NCBI RefSeq assembly: GCF_032118995.1
Contig: NC_092651.1
Span: 23,110,349-23,174,348, forward strand
From: Asterias amurensis
Taxonomy: Eukaryota; Echinodermata; Asteroidea; Forcipulatida; Asteriidae
Direction of reading: 5' to 3'
Length of the DNA: 64,000 bases
Positions within the stretch are counted from its first letter, which is position 1. The number at the start of each line of letters is the position of its first letter. Below are positions 1 to 11,130 of this stretch, one piece after another. The position numbers and the translations under genes were made by a program. Below the pieces are notes generated by a model. That model was not told the origin of the DNA. It made no database searches and worked only from the letters and a program-made list of their open reading frames with translations.

Positions 1-1155
1 AATAACTGCATGATTGTACAAATATGTGAGTATAAAGTTAATATTGTAGGCTTTCATATTATGGGCAATACTGATACTATTTTTAGTATACGGAGATTGA
101 AACAACCAATCACAGAATTCTACAGCACACCCCTCTTCGGTTCCCTGGTCCTAGTAAAGACCGTCTTGACTGAATTCCTCTTGACTGAGTATTGCGTTCT
201 GTCCCGTGTGATTTTCTTGATAGTTAGGTTCTGGTAGATCATTTTGTCCGGGTAAAGTTGTTTCCTCCACACAAATAAGTTGATACAGTCTTTCATTTAA
301 GTTTTCGATCTCCTCCGAAGAGAGACACCAGTATTCAAGAAATTACCTTTTAACTTTCCCGTTGTCAAAGCATTGTCAAGGGATATATTCTGTGAGATTG
401 TAAGGTCATGAAGGTATTTAAACCCAAGGTTGGTTCCAACCCCTGCCCTCTGAGATTCCAATACATCCAAATATCTCTGTTTGGTTATTTCATTTGTACA
501 TTGGTTGAGTCCTTTGCAGCTAGATTTGTCTTTCTCACCAAAACTGAAGTAGGTTTTACTACACAGTGCTACAATTCCGTCACCCTCCCATTGTACCTTA
601 AAAAGTTCTGGGGTTCTCTTGTCAAATGCATGATGCTGAGGGTTGTCTTCTCTCCAACACCATTTGGGTTTGTTAAGGATATATTCCGTTTTTCTTTCTG
701 GTTTGATCATATCATCTAAGTGTCCTTTACATCTTGCACCTGAAAGTCAGACGGATGGATGTATTCGGTCAAAAAGTCAAAATAAAATACTAACATTCTC
801 ATATTGGCATGCAAAGAAACCTATTTTGAATGGTGAGGTTTAGATTCAGTTTAGTTTAGTGATCCGAAGCTCATTCATAAATTCCTCAATGACATGTAAA
901 GCTGGAAAGTGGGAGTCATTGATACACTGCAAGGCGTCTGAATCGCTGCATACTTTAACTTGCCTGCATTTCTTGATTGGTTACGGATTTACCATAAGCG
1001 GAGTTTCCGTGGAGTTTCATAGTATCTGCCAAAATGGGGCTTGATGTGTCTCTATCTTTTGGTACAACCTTTATAAAACACTCATGATCAAAGGACACCA
1101 TCTCTTTACATAGATTACAATAATCCTTGGTACAATCGTGTTTTCCAAACTTGAA
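1..1155 (-). mobile_element. Polinton/Maverick DNA polymerase fossil, fragment
   Basis: Minus-strand reading shows pieces typical of the protein-primed family-B DNA polymerase of Polintons. One is a palm-type motif of the K-L-x-G-N-S-x-Y-G-K kind (about 955-1100). Another is the carboxy-terminal block with the S-K-T-Y and S-S-C-K-G-L-N signatures (about 300-710). The block recurs almost identically at 27,427-28,577, and part of it again at 26,380-26,960. It is a fragment, cut by the window edge on the left and diverging from its paralogue after about 1,152. I regard it as a fossil with several breaks. The near-identity of the copies suggests recent duplication of an already dead sequence. Family assignment is from motif recognition only. 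Confidence 0.75.
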
Positions 1156-2079
1156 CGTCATATTAGCGCTTAGGCCAAACAAAATAAATGTTGTGTTTAG
1201 GTTAACGGCCCTAAAAAATTCCAGGTAGGTAGGTAGGAAAATAATTTTATTTTGTAATTTTATTTTTATTTTTAAGTTCTTGAATTTTGAGTTATTTGTT
1301 AATATTTTAAACCCGTTACCATGAATTATACTAACCTTGTTCGACTCATCAAGTTATAAACCCTCATGTTGGAAAGTGGTAAAATATAAAAGTTTATAAG
1401 TTGTTTTAGAAAAAACATAACATAGGTCAAGTTGCAAGCGCTTTAGAAGTTACAAGGAAACTTTTTATCTTACCATTAAATCAGGGCCATGTTTTAAATG
1501 CTGACATCAGTTTTACCAACTTTCAATTTGAGGTGTGGTTATTTTGTTCACATTTTTCATTCCATTGTTGTTTGTTGTACACTTACTTGCACTTTACCCA
1601 GACTGACGAACCTCCGGGTTGCTGGGTGAAAATGATGTCACTCAGTAGGCTCAGTGGTGCAAGGTGTACCATAACATTAACAACAGAGCCGAAACTCACA
1701 ACTCACATTTTCCCCAAAATAATATAGCAAAATGAATAAACACTTTTGAGGGTCAAACTTACTATTTTGAATGTCAGCCTGATCTGATCTGAATGTGTGT
1801 TGTGAGCACAAACGTGATAAAAGTTTGGCCCATGGTGATCTTCGAAAATATTGAGAAATGTCTTGCTGACATCGATGTTTACTAGCTTCAACTTGGCTGG
1901 CTGATGGAGGCACTTTTCTGTTTTCGGTCCTACCGATTGGGCGAGACGGTGGTATGTTTCAAGCAGGGCCAGTTGTCTTAGGATCTTTCTTCGCCAGAAA
2001 GATCAAGAGCGAGCATCTTTTTCTTCCGAAGTTTTGGGGCGAGATGAAACAAAAATTTCCCAAGTCCTTTCACTGAACA
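1156..2079. other. No gene seen; AT-rich spacer
   Basis: No ORF with credible coding character on either strand. There is a short GGTA run (about 1225-1240) and a long AT-rich stretch. The short predicted frames here lack domains, splice context or biased composition. Confidence 0.5.
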
Positions 2080-2572
2080 TTAAAGGCAGTGGACACTATT
2101 GGTAATTGTGGTACTTTTACTTCTCTTTTTTTTTCATCTCAAAGCGCATATAGGGACTTCTCTGTGATTGTGATATGCGCTCTACAAAAATGGTTCATTA
2201 TTATTATTATTATTGTCAAAGACTAGCCTTCACAGTTGGTGTATCTCAACATAAGCATAAAATAACAAACCTGTGAAAATTTGAGCTCAACAGTCATCGA
2301 ACTTGCGTGAACATAATGAAAGAAAAAAACACCCTTGTCACACGAAGTTGTGTGCATTTAGATGGTTGATTTCGAGACCTCAAGTTCTAAATCTGAGGTC
2401 TCGAAATCAAATTCGTGGAAAATTACGTCTTTCTCTAAAACTATGGCACTTCAGAGGGAGCCGTTTCTCACAATGTTTTATACAATCAACCTCTCCCCAT
2501 TACTCGTCACCAAGTAAGGTTTTATGCCAATAAGTATTTTGAGTAATTACCAATAGTGTCCACTGCCTTTAA
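2080..2572. repeat. TTAA MITE, family A copy 1
   Basis: Terminal inverted repeats AGGCAGTGGACACTATTGG / CCAATAGTGTCCACTGCCT are flanked on both sides by TTAA (2080-2083 and 2569-2572). Target choice and duplication of TTAA are the hallmark of piggyBac-type transposition, so this is probably a non-autonomous piggyBac-like MITE. The interior holds a characteristic palindrome built on GATTTCGAGACCTC / GAGGTCTCGAAATC. This copy is longer than its relatives because a SINE tail sits inside it near the left end. Other copies: 6348-6738, 6848-7219, 8501-8841, 33471-33841, 53567-53975, 57551-57915. Confidence 0.88.
2110..2214 (+). repeat. SINE 3' tail nested in MITE
   Basis: A stem-forming 3' tail (AAAGCGCATATAGGG ... 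ATATGCGCTCTAC) is followed by an (ATT)n run, the same design as the tail of the SINE at 9.1-9.4 kb. It splits the MITE sequence GGTAATTGT / GTCAAAGAC, which is contiguous in the other family copies. The SINE fragment therefore arrived after the MITE. Only the 3' end was inserted, as is usual for 5'-truncated retroposition. Confidence 0.7.
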
Positions 2573-3390
2573 GTGTGAGCCTGTATGTTTTTAATTGAAG
2601 GGTTAGCTGGAAGAGAGTGCTGGAAATAAAACAAAAAATCGTTTTTTATTGCTAATGTCAGGCATTCTCATGCTGTAAAAAGTAAATAGATTCATGTTGT
2701 GAAACGAATATTTTTGTTATCACATTAAAATGGGAGACTTTGGAACGCTAGATGGCAATTTCCATTGTTTACGTAGTTCTGAGCATGCGTACATTGCCGA
2801 GAACAATGGATTTTACCTGGTAAGTCTGCTGCCACCAAGCGTCCCAAAAGCGCCACCAAGCGTCCCATTGGTGCACGGTGTAAATAAATTGAGTCCTATC
2901 GACCCTCCTAATTTTAAACTACAGCTGTCTGACCACTCAATAATGTGGTTTTAAACTATAGATTAATTATAATGCCAGCCTGCAATGTGGTATCATGTGG
3001 CGAATGTAAAGTACTAACTCCATAGAGAAAGGACCACGTTGGTCTTTTCTCTATGGTATAGTCTACGTATTATTTAAGCCAAGTTAAAAAAAACAAAAAA
3101 CATGTTTAGCGTCCCCGCCCGCTTCCTTTCTACAGGCCGCCTCTTTTTTTTTTTTTTTTTTTTTTTTAAGGGTTATTTTAAGCGATTTCAGCTAAAACAA
3201 TCTGAATGTCTTGTCTGAATGTCTTGCCCAAAGTGTTTCATTTAAACAGAATGGCGGCCATCTTGAAATAAAAAAAGCAAAAAGCCCCTCCTCCTTCCTT
3301 TTTTTGAGAAAACCGGACGCTAAACATGTTTCTTTTTTTACTCGGCCTTTATTGCATCTTTACTTGTTTGGTCAATCATCAAGTATAGGA
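2573..3390. other. Spacer with a good splice donor, a 17-bp hairpin and poly-T
   Basis: No full gene is seen. An ATG-led short frame begins at 2730 and meets a consensus donor (CCTG|GTAAGT, about 2819), so 2730-2819 could be a first exon; I see no partner exon. An inverted repeat at 3020-3056 (CCATAGAGAAAGGACCA, loop CGT) has one mismatch. A poly-T tract runs at about 3147-3169. Confidence 0.35.
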
Positions 3391-3600
3391 TAATGCCCGA
3401 GGTGCGCGCCATTCGGGGGTAAGAATGGCCCGAGCGCGACTTAACCCACACCTGGGACGTCATGCTATTGTTAAAATCGCTCCACTATTTTGCACGAATG
3501 GCGCGTTATTGCTGGAGAGCGCGTCACGTGGGGATGTTTAAACCGTTGATAATGGCCAGTGTTTATAACCGGTTGTCCGCGCTAGTCTTGATGCAAGACG
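3391..3600. repeat. CG-rich dispersed-repeat-like block
   Basis: A CpG-rich island in AT-rich surroundings with inverted motifs (GCGCGCCATTCG at about 3405 and CGAATGGCGCG at about 3496) and a CACGTG box (about 3526). It could be the end of a transposable element or a dead promoter. I have no second copy in the window to decide. Confidence 0.35.
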
Positions 3601-3820
3601 ATGCATAGGGGCGCTGTCAGTGAGTTGGCCATTGTCTGTCCCAGGCATCCCTACATAAGCCTCTGCTTCCAGATGATGCCTCCATACTCTATTTATTTAT
3701 TTTTCTCTGCCTCGTTAAAAATATTTGTTCATTGGTTAATCCTTCAAAAAAATGGTTTGTACTCTGTTTTCATAAAGTATGCAAATAAAATATGTAAGTT
3801 TGAATGAATGAATGAGTAGT
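3601..3820 (+). repeat. Possible non-LTR retrotransposon 3' end
   Basis: Gene-like sequence changes to AATAAAATATGTAAG and then a short (GAAT)n tail at 3800-3815. Microsatellite tails of this type close CR1/L2-like LINEs. No reverse transcriptase is seen, so only a 3' stub could be present. This is inference from the tail alone. Confidence 0.3.
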
Positions 3821-4889
3821 CGCCTAAAGAAATTTAGATGAAGGAGTGTGCAAACAAAAGCTGATAAGAAGAAGGGGGGAAACTGTCAACATATCAGGAG
3901 TGAATTAATTTTGTTTCTTTTCCAGTTGACTTGGACATGTCCGTTCACTAAAAGAAACTTCACTATTAGAGATTGCACAAATTAATATTACGTAAAAAAA
4001 ATAATAATATTATGTGGCTTTTAACTTTTGGTAGATCAGTGTCATGTGCACTCAATGCAGTCCTATGATATTCAACTCTATTATTAAATAGTATTTGGTG
4101 TATTTTACATACTGCTATTACCATTTCGCATGGATAAATAAAGCACATTAGAAAGATCCAAACTTACTATTATATATTTATTTATTTACTCATTAATTAT
4201 TAATTTATTTCCACAAAGCCTCCAGAAATTGAGAGTATAAAAAAATAAGAGTCCATCAGATTACAATAAAAGGTACATGAACGCGTAATTAAATAAACAC
4301 GAAAACCCTGATACTCATGGACCATCTTGAAAAACGGTAAAACTGATTGTCAGAACGACCTCGAGCAGTAATTCGTGAATTAACTCAAATCAAGAAGAAG
4401 AAGAATTTTAACTGATGGTTACACTTAATCTTTATCAGTTATGAAAATTAATCCCTAATAAAAATGACAAATCTAGCATTTGGACTCAATCAGTATAACT
4501 ATTGTGGCGGGCAATTGCAAACTATTACAGGCAAATTACAATTTGATCCTTGGCCTAACTATTCTCTAGGCTTAAAGACCATCGAGGGGTCTAAAGGCTG
4601 TGAGACGAGGTCCGTTTTGGAGGAAATATACCGCCGATTGCGTAATGATCAGTCTAATTATGTTAGGTACACAAACACAAGTTACACGTAAGCAAAGAAA
4701 CCTTGACAAATTGGCTGTCGGTAAAACTGATCACTAGATCCTTTATTGCACAATCAATATTCAATCAAATCATATACATAATTGGGCAGGGATTCGTTTA
4801 TTAAGCACTTTTCTCTCAGGGTCAATGAATATACATCTCAACAACACATTAAATCAGTACTACTGCATACCCCATGAATACACATACCC
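3821..4889. other. No gene seen; AT-rich
   Basis: AT-rich DNA with no convincing coding potential, tandem structure or inverted termini. The one frame of 75 codons (4464-4691) has no recognisable feature. Confidence 0.45.
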
Positions 4890-5145
4890 TTGCTCTAATG
4901 TAACCACAAGTAACCCTTTGCTTTATCAAAAGTAACTCAAAGTAACCCTTTGCTAGACCCAAAGCCACTCTAAGTAACCCTTTGCTTTATCAAAAGTAAT
5001 TCAAAGTAACCCTTTGCTTTATCAAAGTAGCTCTAAGTAACCCTTTGCTAGACCCAAAGCCACTCTAAGTAACCCTTTGCTTTATCAAAAGTAGCTCTAA
5101 GTAACCCTTTGATAGACCCAAAGTAACCATGTAACCTGATGACGC
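4890..5145. repeat. Minisatellite, roughly 33-bp units
   Basis: About seven imperfect units built on AAGTAACCCTTTGCTTTATC and AAGTAACCCTTTGCTAGACC alternate, so a higher-order unit of about 65 bp is visible. A shorter echo (GTAACCTGATGAC) continues to about 5170. Confidence 0.8.
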
Positions 5146-5404
5146 CTACTTTGTAACCTGATGACACTTACTTTGTAATCATGTAACCCTCTCTTTACTT
5201 TTACTTTATATATCTGAAACCCTTATATTTGCACAACGGCTCACAGAGCACTAAATATTGGGTACAACCACCAATACAAGAAAACAACAAATACCCGAAA
5301 GTAACCACACCAAACCACACTTCCCGAACTGTGCTCACACTTACTGCAAGCCAAAAGCTTTAACAGTGTGCCTTTACACGTTCCCAATGCAGCACAAAAA
5401 CCAC

Positions 5405-5626
5405 GAAAACCCAGCTTAATTCCTACACTACCAGGAGGTGTTCTTTACCTGGTCACAAGCCAAAGCATTTGCGACCGGAAACTATACACTCAACTAGCGT
5501 GTCCAAAACCACAATCACAGCCTAACTTAATTCTTACACTACCAGAAGGTGTTCTTTACCTTGTCACAAGCCAAAGCATTTGTGACTGGAAACGTTACAC
5601 TCGACTAGTGTGTCACAATAACACAA
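5405..5626. repeat. 111-bp tandem duplication
   Basis: CTTAATTC ... ACACTACCAGGAGGTG at 5415-5436 is repeated 111 bp later (5526-5547) with few differences, through TGTTCTTTACC and CAAGCCAAAGCATTTG. 111 is a multiple of three, so a frame stays open across both units. I see no protein family and treat it as non-coding. A shorter pair (GACCCC-GGCCTATCA) lies at 5690-5740. Confidence 0.7.
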
Positions 5627-5979
5627 TTACATGAAATACACCTAGAAATACTCAACAACTTATGCAATAACAATTCCGTAGACCCCCGGCCTATCATATA
5701 AGAATACAAAATAAACACGTATAAGACCCCTGGCCTATCACATAAAATGCAAGGATAAACTCAATATGCAAGAATGAACAAACTAATATATACACTTTGT
5801 ACAGAAAAATTAACTTATGATCACTCCCGCTCCATCCACGAACTATTTACACAGCACCTCCTCTTGGAGGTCTTCCGCTACACACACCTGACTCGTAACT
5901 GCCCTCTACACGCTAGCCCCCGGTGCCATGCCTCTACACATGCGGTCCCAGATCGCTAACCGCGCACGCTAACCTGATC

Positions 5980-6045
5980 ACTGCGCATGCGCACCATGCC
6001 AGCCTGAGTCACTGCGCACGCGCACCCTGCCAGCCTGAGTCACTG
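5980..6045. promoter_or_regulatory. Two NRF1-type palindromes in a 31-bp repeat
   Basis: TGCGCATGCGCA (5982-5993) is the textbook NRF1 consensus. A near-match TGCGCACGCGCA follows at 6013-6024 because a 31-bp unit (CACTGCGCATGCGCACC ... CCTGAGT) is tandemly repeated. The surrounding 5.9-6.1 kb is the most CpG-rich part of this area. NRF1 sites mark many animal promoters, but no downstream gene is obvious on either strand, so promoter function is only a possibility. Confidence 0.35.
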
Positions 6046-6347
6046 CAAGCGCTTAGGCTCCGCCCACTTGCCCCGATCGCCCAGCCACACAGCAAACACA
6101 TGCAAACACATGGACTTCACTAAACAGTCACATGTTCGTCACATGCATTTCCGCTACACTATTATAAATCAACAATGAATAACCACTAAATATTACAATG
6201 TCCCTAAATAGATGGAAAATGTCAACCCACATAGTTGCAATAAAAGAGTTCTTTTGTCTCGGCAGTTCAACAGTGAAAATTCTAACTGTACGTCTTAGCA
6301 GATTGACAGCTCAAGTCAGATTGCAGCTATTTGCCACAAGACCAAAT

Positions 6348-6738
6348 TTAAAGGCAGTGGACACTATTGGTAATTACTCAAAATAATTATTAGCATATAA
6401 CCTCACTTGGTAACGAGTAATGGGGAGAGGTTGGTAGTATAAAACATCGTGAGTCGAAACGGCTCCCTCTGAAGTGGAGTAGTTTTCGAGAAAGAACTAT
6501 TTTTCCACGAATTTGATTTCGAGACCTCAAGTTTAGAATTTGAGGTCTCGAAATCAAGCATCTGAAAGCACACAACTTCGTGTGACACGGGTGTTTTTTT
6601 TTTCTTTCACTGTTATTTCGCAACTCTGACGACCAATCGAGCTCAAATTTTCACAGTTTTGTTGTTTTATGCATGCTGAGATACAGCAAGTGAGAAGACT
6701 GGTCTTTGACATTTACCAATAGTGTCCACTGGCTTTAA
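6348..6738. repeat. TTAA MITE, family A copy 2
   Basis: Flanked by TTAA at 6348-6351 and 6735-6738. It has the same inverted termini and central GAGGTCTCGAAATC palindrome as the 2.1-kb copy, in the opposite orientation. The body is about 383 bp. Several bases differ from the other copies, so it is not the youngest. Confidence 0.88.
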
Positions 6739-6847
6739 ACGGAAAGTCTTCGGATTGTTTTCAGAAACACAAACAACCCATATCCGACAAGAAGCTTCAA
6801 GCACAGGTTCAAACAAGGACATACGAGATAACTTTGTTTATCCCGTC

Positions 6848-7219
6848 TTAAAGACACTGGACACCTTTGGCAACTGTCAAAGACCAGTCTTCTCCCTTGG
6901 CGTATCTCAACATTTATTATGCACAAAATAACAAACCTGTGAAAATTTGAACTCAATTGGTTGTAGATGTTGCGAGATAATAATGGGGAACACCATTGTC
7001 ACACAAAATTGGTGTGTTTCATAAAGATGCTTGATTTTGATACCTCAAAACCGAATTCAAATTTAAGTGGAAAACTACTTCTTTCTCGAAAACACGTTAT
7101 TTCAGAGCAAGCCGTTTCTCACAATGTTTTATACTATCAACAGCTCTCCATTGATTGTTAACAAAAAATATATAATGGTAACTAATACAGTGGCTACCAA
7201 TAGTGTCAAGTACCTTTAA
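6848..7219. repeat. TTAA MITE, family A copy 3 (diverged)
   Basis: TTAA at 6848-6851 and 7216-7219. Termini AGACACTGGACACCTTTGG / ACCAATAGTGTCAAGTACCT are more diverged than in other copies. It lies only about 110 bp from copy 2. Confidence 0.8.
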
Positions 7220-7564
7220 TGAGAAAGGAGTTTAGTCACCCAACACTTTCTTGATGACCCAAAGCTAAATTGTTGTTATTGTAATACAAAAAGTAATAAC
7301 ATAACTTTATTGTTATATTAATCTCACTTCGTTTTGATGTTGTCCAGAATTTACTCGACTATTCTAGAAATCCATGACAATTTAAAAATAAATACTTTGT
7401 AATTTTGTATTTTGACAGCTACATTCAAGATTTCAACGTCATGCAGAATACCGACCAAATTATGCAACTTTTTTTCGTTGTCTTTGTTTGTGATAACTTC
7501 GCCTTTAAATCATCATTCCGTTGATAGTGTAACGCAGAGATTTATATGATTATTATATGCAAGA
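7220..7564. other. No feature seen; downstream of fucosyltransferase exon
   Basis: AT-rich. The missing 3' half of the adjacent fucosyltransferase was looked for here on the minus strand and was not found. Confidence 0.5.
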
Positions 7565-8376
7565 CTAAAATGCAAGTGGGCATTTTAGGTTTCCGCATCC
7601 TCCGTACATATCGACGTTGATAACCTTATTCAGTGCTTGTACAAAGGCAGTCCTTGGCCAGGAAGTGCCGTGACAGTTACTGGCCATCCATGCAACCAAT
7701 TTGTTCTTTCCTGCAACCCATTCTTCGGGTGATTTTGTCCGATTAGTCATGGGCATCCCTGTTCGGTAAATTCCTAACGGGACGCTTATGTCGGAGCCCC
7801 TGTGGTATGGCCAGGTTGCGTGAACGGATAGGCGGTTGATTGGGAAACCTCTTTCCCGTGCGTTTGAAATCGGGGATTCCATCGAGAAATATAGCCACGT
7901 CTGTTTGGGGTTTGCTGGTGCAGGAAGGGGTTTTGGAATTTGGCTTTTCGCTATATGGAAGACAACTGCGTCCATTCCTTTAAACTTGTTGTTTTCATTG
8001 GCGACTATAAGCTCAATGTTGCAGTGATTATCACAGAGTATGTTGGTTTGAGATATTATGTTCAATTTCTTAATTCTTTCATTTGTGTCGTGCACTTGAA
8101 CCCTGTAATTACATTGGCCCCCTGTAGACGAGTGCATGTGATGATATCTTCTCGCAGTTATAGCTTGATCGCTAGTAAGTAATTTAGTCATATTTGTATT
8201 TGTGGGCAACCCTTTGCTGCGGAATCTTCTCACGATAGGTGGTCTATCGTTCACACAAGTGAGATTGTTTGTAATGTGTACAATGTTCTCAACATGTTTG
8301 TAGACGCTTGGTAACATCGTCAATAAGTAATATCCAATCAGACCAAAGCTTATAACGCCCAAGAAGATGTCTCTCT
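7565..8376 (-). pseudogene. Alpha-1,3-fucosyltransferase (GT10) 5' exon, truncated
   Basis: The minus-strand frame encodes about 269 residues with a single hydrophobic signal-anchor near the start (GVISFGLIGYYLLTML), as expected of a type II Golgi enzyme. A luminal stem with an N-L-T sequon follows, then GT10 landmarks: D-A-V-V-F-H, T-W-L-Y-F-S-M-E-S-P, Y-H-R-G-S-D-I, and K-N-K-L-V-A-W-M-A-S-N-C followed by V-D-M-Y-G-G-C-G. GT10 enzymes transfer fucose from GDP-fucose to N-acetylglucosamine in glycans. The frame ends just after the C-G-x-x-x-C segment. The conserved donor-binding half (the region with F-Y-L-A-F-E-N-S and Y-x-T-E-K in the family) is absent downstream. The first in-frame ATG is internal (about 8326). 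A consensus acceptor (TTTTCCTCTTTAG) ends at 8377, so the initiator is probably in an upstream exon. It is either a half gene or an exon whose partner lies elsewhere. Confidence 0.75.
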
Positions 8377-8500
8377 AAAGAGGAAAACAAAAAGAGCAAT
8401 ACATTCTTGTAAACCCCAATTTTGCAATTATTGTTGAGAGGGAAGTTAAGGACTTCACACATCAAGTCATATTATTAGGCTCATCATTTTCGTTATAATC

Positions 8501-8841
8501 TTAAAGGCACTGTACTCGTTTGGTAATTGTCAAAGACCAGTGTTCTCACTTGGTGTGTACCATCATAAACATAAAGTAACAAGCCTGTACAAAATTTGGG
8601 CTCAATCGGTCGTCGAAGTTGCGAGATATTAATGATGCTTGATTTCGAGACCTCAACATTGTAAATCAGAGGTCTCGAAATCAAATTCGTGGAAAATTAC
8701 TTCTTGCTCGAAAACTACATTAATTCAGAGGGTGCCGTTTCTCACAATGTTTTATACTATCAACCTCTCCCCGTTACTCGTTACCTAGAAAGGTTTTTGC
8801 TAATAATTATTTTGAGTAAGTACAGTGTCCACTGCCCTTAG
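8501..8841. repeat. TTAA MITE, family A copy 4
   Basis: TTAA at 8501-8504; the right flank is TTAG (8838-8841), a single decayed base. It has typical termini and the central GACCTCAAC ... GAGGTCTCGAAATC palindrome. It lies immediately upstream of the fucosyltransferase exon (minus strand). Confidence 0.85.
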
Positions 8842-9074
8842 TTTCAAACTGTGAGCGTACATTTCTTGCTTGGAGTTTGCTCATCCATTGGGTTGTTCAA
8901 AAGGACAGGTTATTGCTATACAATTTTTGTTAAATTTAAAGTCATAAGAAATGAATGAGGCTCTACCTAAAGAATTCCTTTGAATGCCAGAAATATCATG
9001 CACGATGTATATTTGCATGTAAATCACTGTTTCAGTGGCCATGTGCGTTGCAATGTTATTATCAGTCCACTAAG
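8842..9074. other. Short spacer, nothing seen
   Basis: Unremarkable AT-rich sequence between MITE and SINE. Confidence 0.4.
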
Positions 9075-9395
9075 AACTCCGAATTCAAGCTCTGCTGATT
9101 CTGTGCAGCAGAGTGTGAGTTCGAATCCCGGTCGTGACACTTGTGTCCCTGAACAAGACACTTAACTAGTAGTGCTTCTCTCCACCCAGGGGTAAATGGG
9201 TACCTGTGAGGGCAGAGATGGTTCTTGTGATTGATTTAGCCGAGTAGCGTATTTGTTGCACGAGGCTGTATACTCCCCAGGGAGCTGAGATGGTTTAAGG
9301 AGTGAAGACCAGTATACCTTGAAGCGCTTTGAGACACCCGTAGGGAGTGAAAAAGCGCTATATAAAAACTCAATATTATTATTTTCACTAACCAG
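9075..9395 (+). repeat. tRNA-derived SINE with ambulacrarian-type tail
   Basis: A degenerate tRNA-related head ends in a good pol III B box (GAGTTCGAATCCCGG, 9117-9131). The conserved central body includes CCACCCAGGGGTAAATGGGTACC. The 3' module AAGCGCTTTGAGACACCC ... AAAAAGCGCTATATAAAA ends in an (ATT)n tail. The AGCGCTTT / AAAGCGCT inverted pair would form the 3' stem that such SINEs share with a partner LINE. Family name not assigned. The A box is hard to see, so this copy may be transcriptionally dead. Confidence 0.85.
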
Positions 9396-10009
9396 GCTAG
9401 AGTGAGAACCCTCTCGGTTCCAGTCACTCGTTCGAACAATAAATCTCTCCTTTTGTCATTAAGAATTATATACCAAACTAATTCTTTCCATCAGGAATCG
9501 ACAGACCCTTGGTAAAATGAACACAAAAGCTGAAATGTAGATTTTAAGAAAAGTTAAAACGATTACCAAACTGTTAAGAAAACCCCTCTTATAATGGTAT
9601 AAATTACTTCACTTAAGGCTGTTGAGTTTGTGTTCCTTGGCGAACCCAATATCGATGTCATGCAAATTAATCTGATTTAATCGTGTGTTTTTCTCTCTAT
9701 TTTCTCGTGACCCATGGATGGCCGATCGATCTAATAACCTTTTACATGATTGTCAGTTTATGTTATGGTGAATTGCATGAAGTGCTTACACTGCAAGCAA
9801 CTATTTTGTAAGCAAAAAAAAACACACAATAATTGTGTCATGTTCCTTTAAAGCTATTTTACATTTTCGGTACAGAAAAAAAGTTCACAGATTTACAAAT
9901 ATATTACAGGGTTTACAGAAGGTAATGGTGAAAGACTTCTCTTTAAATATTGTTCCATGAAATGCTTTACTTTTTGAGAAAACATTAAAACGATATAAAT
10001 AGAACTAGA
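9396..10009. other. No gene seen
   Basis: AT-rich; no open frame, tandem repeat or inverted termini noticed. Confidence 0.45.
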
Positions 10010-11130
10010 GATTGAGAGTTTGTGAACAAACTCAAGGTGTTCGGTTTCCGGGAGTAAAAGCCTGGATTAAAAAAAACAAATAATATTACACCTTGCTTTG
10101 TTCTCAAGATTTGTAATAAATGATTCAAATTACAAAAACTGTCAAAACCACGTGATTACGTCATCTAGTAAAAGTGTATGTTTGGTGACGTCATCGGTAA
10201 TATTTAAACCAGACCTTTGCCAGACTTGTATGGTGTGATGGTAAAGCATCAAAGGATGTTTATTTCGACATAAAAGACAATAAACCACGTCCTTTCAAAT
10301 CATTTCACAGTCACTTCCCGTTTAAACAGGTCAAAAGGTCAACGAAAGTTCACCAACATATTCATTTCTGTCAAGTACGTAAAGCCCTTTCATATGTTGA
10401 CAGATTGTCAAAATAGCTTATGTAGTTTAGGAAATATGAACTTAGGAAATATTGACTGACGACTGAAGAAAAGACTGTAAGGGGCATGTATGTTTTAACT
10501 GCCTTGAACGAAGACTATTCTTCATGAAGCTTTTTCGCGCTCTATTGATAATATTTCTAAAAAGAATTAAAAAAAAACACGTGGATTAAAAATAATGATT
10601 TTTTGAAATAATAATTTGAATTTTTATTACTCAAGAATGGATGACGTCATCATGACCTAACTAACACATTATTCCACTCCTAATGCATATCTAACTATGT
10701 GCGAAGTTTCAAGTTCATACGAGTTTGGGAAGTGTGCTTTTGTTCGAGGACTAGGGACGAAGAGAAGAAGAAGATGAAAATCTGGATTGTTTTATTGATT
10801 TGTTTGTACTAAAGTTTTGTTTAATCCGGCAGTTTATTTTAGCAAGACCACTCCTAATTGCTTGGGCCTTATGCTTTAACCATTCTGTTTTCTTTGAATG
10901 TTTTGTATTGTAACATCCATGTCTGTGCATGGAGGTAGAAATAGATTAGTTTACGTAACGTCCTTTCCTACTAGAGAAAGTTTGAAAGGGCTTATGTTAT
11001 TTCAGAGATTTTTTTTCTTCAAAATATTTAACTCAAAATAACTTGGATAGTTGTTTTAACAAATAATCAAAACAATTGATGATTATGCTAAGTTCAAGAA
11101 GTAATAGATATCGTAATACTGACGTGAATT
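10010..11130 (+). repeat. Composite dispersed repeat R1, unoccupied copy
   Basis: Recognisable blocks in order: AAGGTGTTCGGTTTCCGGGAG; ACTTCCCGTTTAAACAGGTC with CAAAAGGTCAACG; TGATTTTTTGAAATAATAA; a TGACGTCATCATGAC box; AAGTTTCAAGTTCATACGAG; a GAAGAGAAGAAGAAGATG purine run; then CAGTTTATTTTAGCAAGACC and TTTCTTTGAATGTTTTGTATTG. The same order recurs at 16.6-17.58 kb, where the DIRS element interrupts it, and continues at 23,669. Partial copies lie at 11.37-11.57, 14.55-15.0 and 16.29-16.55 kb. No coding capacity and no clear termini, so its class is unknown. Confidence 0.75.

Noticed and set aside
408-719. Plus-strand frames over the polymerase fossil (also at 26,440 and 27,834)
   Set aside because: They are antisense shadows of the minus-strand fossil and recur only because the fossil is duplicated.
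2303-2533. Frames inside TTAA MITEs (also 6390-6623, 6967-7161, 53,578-53,763)
   Set aside because: They lie wholly within non-coding MITEs and follow the palindrome, not a protein.
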